Source: Thiohalomonas sp.
GTDB lineage: Bacteria > Pseudomonadota > Gammaproteobacteria > GRL18
Direction: 5' to 3'
Length of the DNA: 11,442 bases
Assembly (NCBI GenBank): GCA_023864145.1
Contig: JAIVER010000018.1
Location: forward strand, 1 to 11,442
Numbering within the stretch: the first letter of the stretch is position 1; every line of letters starts with the position of its first letter. Positions 1 through 8,112 of this stretch are shown one piece after another. The position numbers and the translations under genes were made by a program. Under the pieces are notes generated by a model, which saw only the letters and a list, made by a program, of their open reading frames with translations, did no database searches and had not been told where the DNA came from.

Positions 1-60
1 AATCAGCTTGTTACAAATAATTTGTTAAAGAATATTTGAAAAAAACAGGTCACTCAAGGG

Positions 61-1304
<1,244 letters not shown>

Positions 1305-1354
1305 GCATCACTATTTTGAGAAAGTCACTTGCAGGTATTGGTATTTCTTTAAGT

Positions 1355-1360
1355 TATAAA
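1355..1360 (+). promoter_or_regulatory. Weak candidate -10 box upstream of mreC
   Basis: TATAAA (1355-1360) lies in the mreB-mreC spacer. The best upstream -35 match is TTGCAG (1329-1334), at an overlong 20-nt spacing. A separate mreC promoter is possible but poorly supported, and read-through from mreB is the simpler assumption. Confidence 0.2.
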
Positions 1361-1362
1361 AT

Positions 1363-1396
1363 GACCATCAGCATCTTTTTTGAGATCCTGATGGTC
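1363..1396 (+). promoter_or_regulatory. Strong hairpin in the mreB-mreC spacer
   Basis: GACCATCAG (1363-1371) pairs perfectly with CTGATGGTC (1388-1396). Inside, after one C-C mismatch, ATCT (1373-1376) pairs with AGAT (1383-1386), leaving a 6-nt loop. No T-run follows, so it does not look like a simple intrinsic terminator. It could be an attenuator, an RNA-processing or 3'-end stabilising element that sets the mreB to mreC ratio, or a structure controlling mreC translation. Its right arm contains the ATG (1391) of a 13-codon reading frame that ends 3 nt before the apparent mreC start. Confidence 0.55.
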
Positions 1397-1422
1397 TCAG
1401 TGAAAGACTCATACGACTCTCT

Positions 1423-1426
1423 GGAG
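1423..1426 (+). promoter_or_regulatory. Shine-Dalgarno site that selects the mreC start
   Basis: GGAG at 1423-1426 is followed by 8 nt and then the ATA at 1435, which is near-ideal spacing. The next in-frame standard start, TTG at 1477, has no purine-rich site in front of it. This favours 1435 as the real initiation point. Confidence 0.5.
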
Positions 1427-1434
1427 CCATAGCC

Positions 1435-2337
1435 ATAAAACAGTTATTTGACGAAGATTCTTCCTATCTGGCACGATTGATCTTTATGATGGTTCTATCC
1501 ATTATAATGATGACAGCTGATCATCGTAGCAATATGCTCAATGGTGTCAGAAGTCTGTTCAGTTTAGTCATCTACCCACTACAAACTATTGCCAGTACCC
1601 CAAATAATATGGGGCTCTGGTTTAATGAACAGATGAATTCTCATCAATCCCTTATTGCAGAAAATGAATCACATCGTACTGAAAATCTGCTATTAAAGGC
1701 TCAGCTGCAAAAATTCACCTCATTACAAGCAGAAAATATTCGTCTGCGTTCACTATTAAAATCATCCCGAAAATTAAGTGATCAGATGCTTATTGCGGAA
1801 ACCATTGCCGTTGATCTGGATCCCTATAAACGCCAGATTGTGATCAATAAAGGGCAACTTAATGGTGTCTATGCAGGTCAGCCTATTCTTGATTCCCATG
1901 GTATTATGGGACAGATCATTCATCCGGGTATTCCCTCAAGTACGGCAATTTTAATCACTGATCCTTCACACGCCATTCCTGTACAAGTCAATCGAAACGG
2001 TTTGAGAACTGTTTTATACGGCACTGGTGCAGCCAATTTACTTGAAGTGCAAAATCTCCCTAATAATGCCGATATTGAGCTGGGCGATTTACTCATCACT
2101 TCAGGATTAGGCGGACGCTTTCCAGAAGGTTACCCGGTTGCCATAGTGATGAATATTAAACGTGATCCCGGTCAGCCATTTGCACAAATTATTGCTGAAG
2201 CATCAGCTCATCTTGAACAAAGCCGTGAAGTATTATTGGTAATAGCTAAAGTAAAACCGGAAGTAGAGCACGGCACAACAAAGCAAAACGCCGAGCCAGC
2301 TAATAAAAAATCAGAAGGTCTTAATAATCATGAGTAA
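1435..2337 (+). CDS. mreC: Rod shape-determining protein MreC, apparent ATA start
   Basis: MreC is an inner-membrane, periplasm-facing scaffold that binds and activates PBP2 in the elongasome. Numbered from 1435 the product has 300 residues: a short cytoplasmic tail, one membrane segment (about 12-28, ending in the ADHR motif), a coiled coil (about 70-110), and the beta-domain pair with INKGQLNGVYAGQP (137-150) and the hallmark TSGLGGRFPEGYPVA (222-236). The tail is a low-complexity polar stretch, and E. coli MreC also has a longer disordered tail. The start is unusual. From ATA 1435 the reading KQLF...ARL aligns position by position with the E. coli N terminus MKPIF...IRL, and GGAG sits 8 nt upstream. 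No ATG, GTG or TTG lies in frame between the TGA at 1381 and TTG 1477. A TTG 1477 start (286 residues) would delete the cytoplasmic tail and lacks a Shine-Dalgarno site. Family identity is certain; the start codon is inference. Confidence 0.93.
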   Translation: MKQLFDEDSSYLARLIFMMVLSIIMMTADHRSNMLNGVRSLFSLVIYPLQTIASTPNNMGLWFNEQMNSHQSLIAENESHRTENLLLKAQLQKFTSLQAENIRLRSLLKSSRKLSDQMLIAETIAVDLDPYKRQIVINKGQLNGVYAGQPILDSHGIMGQIIHPGIPSSTAILITDPSHAIPVQVNRNGLRTVLYGTGAANLLEVQNLPNNADIELGDLLITSGLGGRFPEGYPVAIVMNIKRDPGQPFAQIIAEASAHLEQSREVLLVIAKVKPEVEHGTTKQNAEPANKKSEGLNNHE

Positions 2338-2821
2338 CAGGCTGGACTCTCATGGTGGTATCGTTATCTGGGCCAGCTTTGCTATGGCTTTTATTCTAAG
2401 CATGATCCCCATGTCAGAGGCGATTGAGATTTATCGTCCTCAGTGGGTGACTCTCATATTGATTTACTGGTGCCTCGCCTTACCCCATCGCGTGGGTATT
2501 TTTACCGGTTGGTTTATTGGCTTTCTACTTGATATTCATATGGGCAGCATTCTGGGTCAACACGCATTAGCACTGGCAACCATTGCTTATTTATCCTATC
2601 GCTTACATATACGTATACGTTTATATCCACTGGTTCAACAATCATTAATTATTTTATTACTGGTTACTTTGTCACAAATGATGCTGTTATGGATTAGTGG
2701 TATTATCAATCAGGCACCTGGGGACTGGTCCTACTGGCTACCCTCTTTAACCAGTATGTTAGTCTGGCCCTGGGTCTTTTATTTGATGCGTGGTATTCGA
2801 CGTATTTATGGGGTTAATTAA
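2330..2821 (+). CDS. mreD: Rod shape-determining protein MreD
   Basis: MreD is a small polytopic inner-membrane protein of the elongasome that associates with MreC. The 163-residue product equals the family length (E. coli 162). It shows about five to six hydrophobic segments (roughly 9-27, 38-52, 56-70, 77-92, 103-122, 137-154). It carries the conserved signature RPQWVTLILIYWCLALPHR (36-54), then GWFIGFLLDIHMGSILGQHAL (about 60-80), typical of gammaproteobacterial MreD. The ATG overlaps the end of mreC by 8 nt, and AGAAGG (2313-2318) lies 11 nt upstream inside mreC. Translational coupling to mreC is likely. Nothing appears broken. Identification is firm although the family is defined mainly by hydrophobicity and context. 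Confidence 0.95.
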   Translation: MSNRLDSHGGIVIWASFAMAFILSMIPMSEAIEIYRPQWVTLILIYWCLALPHRVGIFTGWFIGFLLDIHMGSILGQHALALATIAYLSYRLHIRIRLYPLVQQSLIILLLVTLSQMMLLWISGIINQAPGDWSYWLPSLTSMLVWPWVFYLMRGIRRIYGVN

Positions 2822-2837
2822 AACCTCCTGAAAAAAT

Positions 2838-4814
2838 ATGGCACAAAGACAGCACCTAAAAGATCATTTTATCGAACAGCGAATATTTCATAATCGCAGT
2901 ATCGCGGCAATTTTTTTTACTCTGATTTTATTTAGTGTACTCCTGTCACGCCTGTTTTTCCTACAGATTAACAGTCATGAGCATTTCACCACACTATCAC
3001 AGAATAACCGTGTTTCCGTGCAGGCAATTCCACCAACACGAGGACTGATTTATGATCGTAATGGTATTATTCTCGCTGAAAATTTACCTTCATACACACT
3101 ACAGATTATTCCTGAACAAGCAGCAGACATTGATACCTTACTGGAAAAACTATCATTACTGGTTAATCTGCGTGACATTGACATAAAAAAATTCAAAAAA
3201 GAAGTTCGCCGCAAACGACGCTTTGAAGGTATACCACTGCGCTTTCGTTTAACCGATGAAGAAGTTGCCATTGTATCAGTCAATCTTCACCGTCTTCCCG
3301 GTGTTGAAATAAAAGCACAATTAAGCCGTTTTTATCCCTATGGCAAAGAAACAGCCCATGTTGTTGGTTATGTCGGACGAATTAATGAAAAAGAACTCAA
3401 GCGATTATCTGTCACCAATTACAGCGGCACCAACCATACCGGCAAGCTGGGAGTAGAAAAATCCTATGAAGCACTGCTGCATGGTCAGGTCGGTTATCAG
3501 AAAGTTGAGACCAATGTGCGCGGGCGGGTGTTAAGAGTCCTTGAACGCAGCAATCCAGTTCCCGGTAATGATCTGTATCTCAATTTAGACATTAATTTAC
3601 AAAAAGTTGCCATAGAGGCATTTGAAAACAAGCGTGGCGCACTGGTGGCCATTAATCCGGAAAATGGTCAGCTATTAGCCATGGTCAGTATGCCTGACTA
3701 CAATGCCAATCTGTTTGTTAACGGCATCGACTCTAAAAGCTATAAAGCACTCAATACCTCATGGGAACGGCCGCTGTTCAATCGTACCGTTCTAGGCAGT
3801 TACCCGCCAGGTTCAACCGTTAAACCTTTTTTTGCATTAGCCGGACTTGAGTTAAATGTCATTCAACTGGATCATGAAATATTCTGCCCGGGCTTTTATC
3901 GGCTTAAAGGCAAGGCACACAAATACCGGGACTGGAAAAAGTGGGGACATGGTAAAACGGATATCACAAAATCGATAGTCCAGTCCTGTGATGTCTTTTA
4001 CTATGACCTTGCCTTCCAGATGGGCATTGATAAAATGCATAAATTTATGACGTATTTTGGTTTTGGCAAAAAATCAGGTATTGATATTTTAGGTGAACGC
4101 AGTGGTTTAATGCCGTCAAAAGAATGGAAAAAAAGAGTACGCAATCAGGTCTGGTTTCCCGGTGAAACGGTGATCGCAGGAATCGGCCAGGGCTATGTAC
4201 TCGTCACCCCCATACAATTAGCGCTTGCTACAGCAACTCTGGCCAATGGCGGTCAGCATTTTCAACCGCAATTGGTGAGTTCCATCCAGCGTAAAGACGA
4301 TTTATTTCCACGCCGGGTTTCACCACAAGTGGTACATAATGTTCCCATTTTACGCAAAGAAAACTGGCAGGAGGTTCATCATGCTATGACTGAAGTGATT
4401 CATGCTGCACGAGGCACAGCAAGACGACTCAATAAACCTGACTTACGTTATAAAATTGCCGGAAAGACTGGAACAGCACAAGTATTTACCGTCGCTCAGG
4501 ATGCCACTTATAAAGAAGATGAACTGGAAGAGCGTCTTAAAGATCATGCATTGTTTATGTCTTTTGCCCCTGCTCAAAACCCTAAAATTGCCATCGCTGT
4601 GGTGCTGGAAAATGGCGGTCATGGCGCCTCAGTTGCAGCACCCATTGCCGGCAAGGTTATTGAAGCTTATCTCAGTCAGTTTAGTGATGAACAGCTCAAA
4701 TCACCTGCAAAAAAAGAAGCAATAGAGAAACCCGCTAAAAAGCAGCATACACCTATCAGTATCGATCCTGACAAAACAGCCGTAATTCTGCACGAGAAGC
4801 ACCAGCATGCCTAG
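2838..4814 (+). CDS. mrdA: Penicillin-binding protein 2, elongation D,D-transpeptidase
   Basis: PBP2 is the class B transpeptidase that cross-links new lateral-wall peptidoglycan made by its partner RodA. The 658-residue protein has one N-terminal membrane anchor (about 21-43), a pedestal domain starting at the RGLIYDRNG motif (68-76), and a C-terminal transpeptidase domain. Active-site motifs are complete: STVK (326-329, Ser326 nucleophile), SCD (383-385) and KTGT (543-546). A Cys350/Asp365/His371/Cys384 set matches, by position, a zinc site reported for Acinetobacter PBP2 (recalled from memory), with Cys where I recall Asp at 350. The tail after about 612 is a Lys-rich extension. The gene starts 16 nt after mreD and its end overlaps mrdB by 8 nt. 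No Shine-Dalgarno sequence precedes the ATG; the leader instead has ACCTCCT (2823-2829), so translation may depend on coupling to mreD. Confidence 0.98.
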   Translation: MAQRQHLKDHFIEQRIFHNRSIAAIFFTLILFSVLLSRLFFLQINSHEHFTTLSQNNRVSVQAIPPTRGLIYDRNGIILAENLPSYTLQIIPEQAADIDTLLEKLSLLVNLRDIDIKKFKKEVRRKRRFEGIPLRFRLTDEEVAIVSVNLHRLPGVEIKAQLSRFYPYGKETAHVVGYVGRINEKELKRLSVTNYSGTNHTGKLGVEKSYEALLHGQVGYQKVETNVRGRVLRVLERSNPVPGNDLYLNLDINLQKVAIEAFENKRGALVAINPENGQLLAMVSMPDYNANLFVNGIDSKSYKALNTSWERPLFNRTVLGSYPPGSTVKPFFALAGLELNVIQLDHEIFCPGFYRLKGKAHKYRDWKKWGHGKTDITKSIVQSCDVFYYDLAFQMGIDKMHKFMTYFGFGKKSGIDILGERSGLMPSKEWKKRVRNQVWFPGETVIAGIGQGYVLVTPIQLALATATLANGGQHFQPQLVSSIQRKDDLFPRRVSPQVVHNVPILRKENWQEVHHAMTEVIHAARGTARRLNKPDLRYKIAGKTGTAQVFTVAQDATYKEDELEERLKDHALFMSFAPAQNPKIAIAVVLENGGHGASVAAPIAGKVIEAYLSQFSDEQLKSPAKKEAIEKPAKKQHTPISIDPDKTAVILHEKHQHA

Positions 4815-5913
4815 TCAAAGCTCATCACAAAGTCTGTTTTTTCGACTGCATATTGATCTCACCTTGTTAATGGGACTGATGGCCCTCGCTGCCATCGGGC
4901 AGATTATTTTTTATAGTGCCAGTGGCGAAAGCATGCCTTTAATGCAGCGTCAGGGTCTTCGTCTTGGTGTTGCTTTTGTCGTTATGTTATTCATTGCTCA
5001 GATTTCACCTGATACCATGCGCCGCTGGTCACCCGTTATATTCATAATTGGCACGATTATGCTCATTGCTGTTCTGCTGCTCGGCACCAGGGTGCTCGGT
5101 GCCCAGCGTTGGCTCGATCTTGGTCTGTTCCGCTTTCAACCCTCAGAAATGATGAAACTAGCCGTACCGATGATGTTAGCCTGGTTCCTTTCCAGTGGTA
5201 ATATTCCTCCGCACAATAGACATCTTATCATTGCTGTGGCGATACTACTGGTGCCAGTACTACTGATAGCCAAACAACCTGACTTAGGTACTTCTTTACT
5301 GGTCACCAGTGCCGCCTTATTTGTCATCTTTATGACCGGTGTTTCCTGGCGGCTTATTTTTGGTTTTATTTTTGCCGGCATTGCCTTTACTATACCGATG
5401 TGGCTCTTTCTAATGCGTGATTATCAACGCCAGCGAGTGCTTACCATGCTCAATCCAGAATCCGATCCACTGGGCAGCGGTTACCATATTATTCAATCAA
5501 AAATTGCCATTGGCTCCGGTGGTAGTTTTGGTAAGGGCTGGCTTAACGGTACCCAGTCTCATCTGGAATTTTTGCCTGAACGCCATACTGATTTTATTTT
5601 TTCAGTGTTTGCCGAAGAATTTGGCTTCAGCGGTATATTGATTTTATTAAGTCTGTATTTGTTTGTTATTTTTCGCGGTATTTACATCACTACCCAGGCT
5701 CAAGGTACTTTCGCTCGTTTACTTGGCGGCAGCATTGTTTTAACATTTTTGATTTATATTTTTGTTAATATTGGCATGGTCAGCGGTATTTTACCCGTTG
5801 TCGGCGTACCACTCCCTCTGGTCAGTTATGGCGGCACTTCAGTTGTGACAGTGATGGCTGGCTTCGGCATATTAATGTCCATCCATACACACCGAAAATT
5901 ATTAGCACACTAG
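4807..5913 (+). CDS. mrdB: RodA, SEDS-family peptidoglycan glycosyltransferase
   Basis: RodA polymerises lipid II into glycan strands in the elongasome and works in complex with PBP2, whose gene precedes and overlaps it by 8 nt. The 368 residues show about ten hydrophobic segments and the SEDS signatures FQPSEMMKLA (110-119), KQPDLGTS (156-163), LPERHTDFIF (256-265) and GVPLPLVSYGGTS (333-345). Asp262 in the HTDFIF motif corresponds, from memory, to the essential catalytic-site aspartate of E. coli RodA. It is distinguished from FtsW by the neighbouring PBP2 and mre genes and by its length. GAGAAG (4794-4799) lies 7 nt before the ATG, inside mrdA, consistent with coupled translation. It appears intact. 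Confidence 0.97.
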   Translation: MPSQSSSQSLFFRLHIDLTLLMGLMALAAIGQIIFYSASGESMPLMQRQGLRLGVAFVVMLFIAQISPDTMRRWSPVIFIIGTIMLIAVLLLGTRVLGAQRWLDLGLFRFQPSEMMKLAVPMMLAWFLSSGNIPPHNRHLIIAVAILLVPVLLIAKQPDLGTSLLVTSAALFVIFMTGVSWRLIFGFIFAGIAFTIPMWLFLMRDYQRQRVLTMLNPESDPLGSGYHIIQSKIAIGSGGSFGKGWLNGTQSHLEFLPERHTDFIFSVFAEEFGFSGILILLSLYLFVIFRGIYITTQAQGTFARLLGGSIVLTFLIYIFVNIGMVSGILPVVGVPLPLVSYGGTSVVTVMAGFGILMSIHTHRKLLAH

Positions 5914-5941
5914 CTCTTTTTATTAAAGAAAGGAAATATTC

Positions 5942-6964
5942 ATGTCCAAAGGAAAAAAATTACTTTTCGCCACTATAAGCATACTTATACTCTGTTTCAT
6001 TGTGACCAGTAGCAGTAATAGTTATGCGGCAAACCTGGCTGAAGAGACTGAAGTTCAAACATTTATTACTGAAATGCTCAAAGAACACGCCTTTAAGGAA
6101 AGTGAATTAGAGACCCTGTTTGCTCAGGTCAAAGTCAAACAAAAAATTCTTGATGCGATTAGTCGTCCTGCAGAAAAAACTAAACCCTGGCATGAATACC
6201 GTAACATTTTCCTTACTGAAAAACGTATTAAAAATGGCGTCAAATTCTGGCAGGAAAATAGTGATATTATCAACTATGCAGAAAAAGTGTACGGTGTAGC
6301 ACCTGAAATTATTGTTGCCATTATTGGTGTTGAAACCTATTATGGCCGCTTGCAGGGAAACTATCGAGTAATGGATGCCTTATCTACTCTGGCCTTTAAA
6401 TACCCGAAACGCAGAAAATTCTTTCGCGGTGAATTAAAACATTTTTTGATCATGAGTCAGGAACAAAATTTTGATCCGTTAACAAAAACAGGTTCTTATG
6501 CCGGAGCAATGGGTATGGGGCAATTTATTCCCAGCAGCTTTCAAAGTTATGCCATTGATTTTGACGGCGATGGAGAAAAAGACATCTGGAGCAATAATTC
6601 TGATGCCATCGGTAGTGTTGCTAACTACTTTAAGCGTCATGGCTGGAAAAAAGACCAGCCGGTCACAGATCAACTGCAATTAAGCAAAGAAAACACCATC
6701 AGTATGGATGATCGTTGTAAACGCAGCTGCAAACCAAAGCTCACTGTGGCCGATTTCAAACAAAAAGGATTACAGGGAAAAACATCCATTAATGATAAAA
6801 ATGCTGCTATTTTATTAATTCTTCAGCAAAAAGACAGCAAAGAATACTGGCTTGGCTATAATAACTTTTATGTGATTTCCCGTTACAATCATAGTACACT
6901 TTACTCAATGGCTGTTTATCAGCTCAGCCAGGAAATCAAACAGGCTTATCAGGCAAGTAACTAA
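5942..6964 (+). CDS. mltB: Lytic murein transglycosylase B, apparently soluble form
   Basis: MltB cleaves the MurNAc-GlcNAc bond of peptidoglycan to give 1,6-anhydro products. The 340-residue product has the SLT_2/MltB domain with catalytic Glu131 in VGVETYYGRLQGNYRVMDAL (from 129) and the GSYAGAMGMGQFIPSSF motif (184-200). A calcium-loop-like DFDGDGEKDIW (206-216) resembles the EF-hand of E. coli Slt35. The N terminus (1-29) looks like an ordinary signal peptide cleaved after SYA. The only early Cys (18) sits in LILC, a poor lipobox, so unlike E. coli MltB this protein is probably periplasmic rather than lipid-anchored. AAAGGA ends 7 nt before the ATG. It lies 28 nt after mrdB and is likely co-transcribed. 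MltB, rather than a paralogue such as SltB, is supported by its place between rodA and rlpA. Confidence 0.94.
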   Translation: MSKGKKLLFATISILILCFIVTSSSNSYAANLAEETEVQTFITEMLKEHAFKESELETLFAQVKVKQKILDAISRPAEKTKPWHEYRNIFLTEKRIKNGVKFWQENSDIINYAEKVYGVAPEIIVAIIGVETYYGRLQGNYRVMDALSTLAFKYPKRRKFFRGELKHFLIMSQEQNFDPLTKTGSYAGAMGMGQFIPSSFQSYAIDFDGDGEKDIWSNNSDAIGSVANYFKRHGWKKDQPVTDQLQLSKENTISMDDRCKRSCKPKLTVADFKQKGLQGKTSINDKNAAILLILQQKDSKEYWLGYNNFYVISRYNHSTLYSMAVYQLSQEIKQAYQASN

Positions 6965-6997
6965 GGGCCTTGGAAATAATAAAATTTCCAAGCCCCT
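6964..6997 (+). terminator. Long hairpin after mltB, possible terminator
   Basis: Starting at the last base of the mltB stop, a 13- to 14-bp stem (arms 6964-6977 and 6984-6997) has a single C-C mismatch (6968/6993) and a 6-nt AATAAA loop. It is strong, but no T-run follows on either strand. It may therefore be a rho-assisted or leaky terminator, or a 3'-end stabiliser, rather than a classical intrinsic terminator. rlpA begins about 50 nt later with no obvious promoter between. Confidence 0.5.
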
Positions 6998-7045
6998 AAA
7001 GTTCAACACTCATGCTCAAGAAAGACAAAGCTAAGTAAAAGACCC

Positions 7046-7885
7046 ATGACCACACTGTTTCGCAAGCAAGTTATATACATTCTTCTGCTCACCAGCCTTT
7101 CGCTCGGATTAATTTCCTGCGGCGGGTCAGGCAGCGGTTCGATTATTTCCAGTCATGATGGTCCACCCTCTGAACAGATAGATGTCTCAGGTATACCTGA
7201 TGCAGTACCCCAACAGACCAGCCGTAGTAAATATGGCAATCCAACATCGTATGTGGTACTTGGCAAACGTTATTATGTCATGCCCTCAAGTAACGATTAT
7301 AAAGAAAGAGGCATCGCATCATGGTATGGCAGTAAATTCCACGGCAAACGTACTTCCAGTGGTGAGCCCTATGACATGCATGCCATGACAGCGGCCCACA
7401 AAACTTTGCCTTTACCCACTTATGTTAAAGTCACTAACTTAAAAAATGGACGTCAGGTTGTTCTTAAAGTGAATGATCGCGGGCCCTTTCATAAAAGCCG
7501 CATCATTGATCTGTCACATACGGCTGCAGTTAAATTAGGGATAAAAGGAACCGGAACCGGTCTGGTTGAAGTAGAAGCACTTACTCCCGGGCAAACTCAT
7601 ACTGCAGCTGAAGCACCATCATACACACCTGATAAGCTGGCAGCAGTCGGTTTATATCTGCAACTAGGTGCCTTTGTCAGTTCACAAAATGCCTATCAGC
7701 TAAAGGATCGTGTTAATTTAGCTCTTTCAGACAGTCAGGCTCATATTTCAAAGACACTCAGAGAGGGGCCACAATTTTATCGTGTCCGTATCGGGCCCTT
7801 CAGCAACACAGAACAGACTGATGATTTAGTTCACACACTGAATCAAAAAGGTTTTGAAAAACACCGTCGTATTGTTATTGAATAA
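7046..7885 (+). CDS. rlpA: RlpA septal-ring lipoprotein / lytic transglycosylase
   Basis: RlpA is an outer-membrane lipoprotein that binds denuded glycan strands at the septum and, in Pseudomonas, cleaves them to help daughter-cell separation. The 279-residue product has a type II signal peptide with lipobox LISC (Cys25) and Gly at +2, consistent with outer-membrane sorting. It has a double-psi beta-barrel domain (about 86-177, starting GIASWYG) and a C-terminal SPOR domain (about 200-278). Asp108, His116 and Asp142 keep the spacing of the residues reported as critical in P. aeruginosa RlpA (Asp123, His131, Asp157; from memory), so activity is plausible. The Shine-Dalgarno site is weak. It follows mltB after the hairpin, and this pairing of glycan-cutting enzymes behind rodA is common in this class. 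Confidence 0.95.
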   Translation: MTTLFRKQVIYILLLTSLSLGLISCGGSGSGSIISSHDGPPSEQIDVSGIPDAVPQQTSRSKYGNPTSYVVLGKRYYVMPSSNDYKERGIASWYGSKFHGKRTSSGEPYDMHAMTAAHKTLPLPTYVKVTNLKNGRQVVLKVNDRGPFHKSRIIDLSHTAAVKLGIKGTGTGLVEVEALTPGQTHTAAEAPSYTPDKLAAVGLYLQLGAFVSSQNAYQLKDRVNLALSDSQAHISKTLREGPQFYRVRIGPFSNTEQTDDLVHTLNQKGFEKHRRIVIE

Positions 7886-7923
7886 CAGGAAAAAAGTTAT
7901 TAAGTTGGTATGTTGTCAGTTAA

Positions 7924-7936
7924 GAACTTCAAGTTC
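7924..7936. promoter_or_regulatory. Perfect palindrome in the rlpA-dacA spacer
   Basis: GAACTT-C-AAGTTC is a perfect 6+1+6 palindrome. With a one-base centre it cannot form a useful hairpin and would suit a dimeric DNA-binding protein. A further inverted pair, ATAAGT (7937-7942) with ACTTAT (7952-7957), adjoins it. Both lie about 140 nt upstream of the dacA -10 box. The function is unknown, and chance in this AT-rich spacer is possible. Confidence 0.25.
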
Positions 7937-8070
7937 ATAAGTCCAGTCAAAACTTATAAACTTACTTACAATCGAATAAAATGACAATTGAACTATCTAT
8001 ATAGTCAGATGTCTAAAACCGATTAGCCTTTAACAGGCATTGATTTAGTTTATCTATTATTTTTTATATT

Positions 8071-8079
8071 TGCTATAAT
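8071..8079 (+). promoter_or_regulatory. Extended -10 promoter for dacA
   Basis: TGCTATAAT contains a perfect TATAAT (8074-8079) preceded by TGn, an extended -10 element. No good -35 box is visible at 17 nt (TATCTA, 8051-8056), which extended -10 promoters tolerate. Transcription would start near 8086, about 27 nt before dacA. The 227-nt spacer after rlpA has no other coding signal, so dacA-dat-ybeD-lipB probably form a second transcription unit. Confidence 0.6.
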
Positions 8080-8112
8080 TTAACCTAATCTACTATTTCG
8101 AGCTAACAATTT

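Noticed and set aside
4369..4388. AGGAGG followed by ATG codons inside mrdA, like an internal ribosome start.
   Set aside because: The nearest ATG (4381) is out of frame and stops after two codons. The in-frame ATG (4386) would begin in the middle of the transpeptidase domain, just before the KTG motif, and make no sensible protein.
4402..4725. 107-codon open frame on the + strand within mrdA.
   Set aside because: It overlaps the conserved KTG region of PBP2 in a shifted frame and has no recognisable domain. It is a by-product of the real gene.
7012..7038. Eight-codon ATG frame just before rlpA as a possible leader peptide.
   Set aside because: It is very short, has no ribosome site and no structure linked to rlpA; chance is sufficient.
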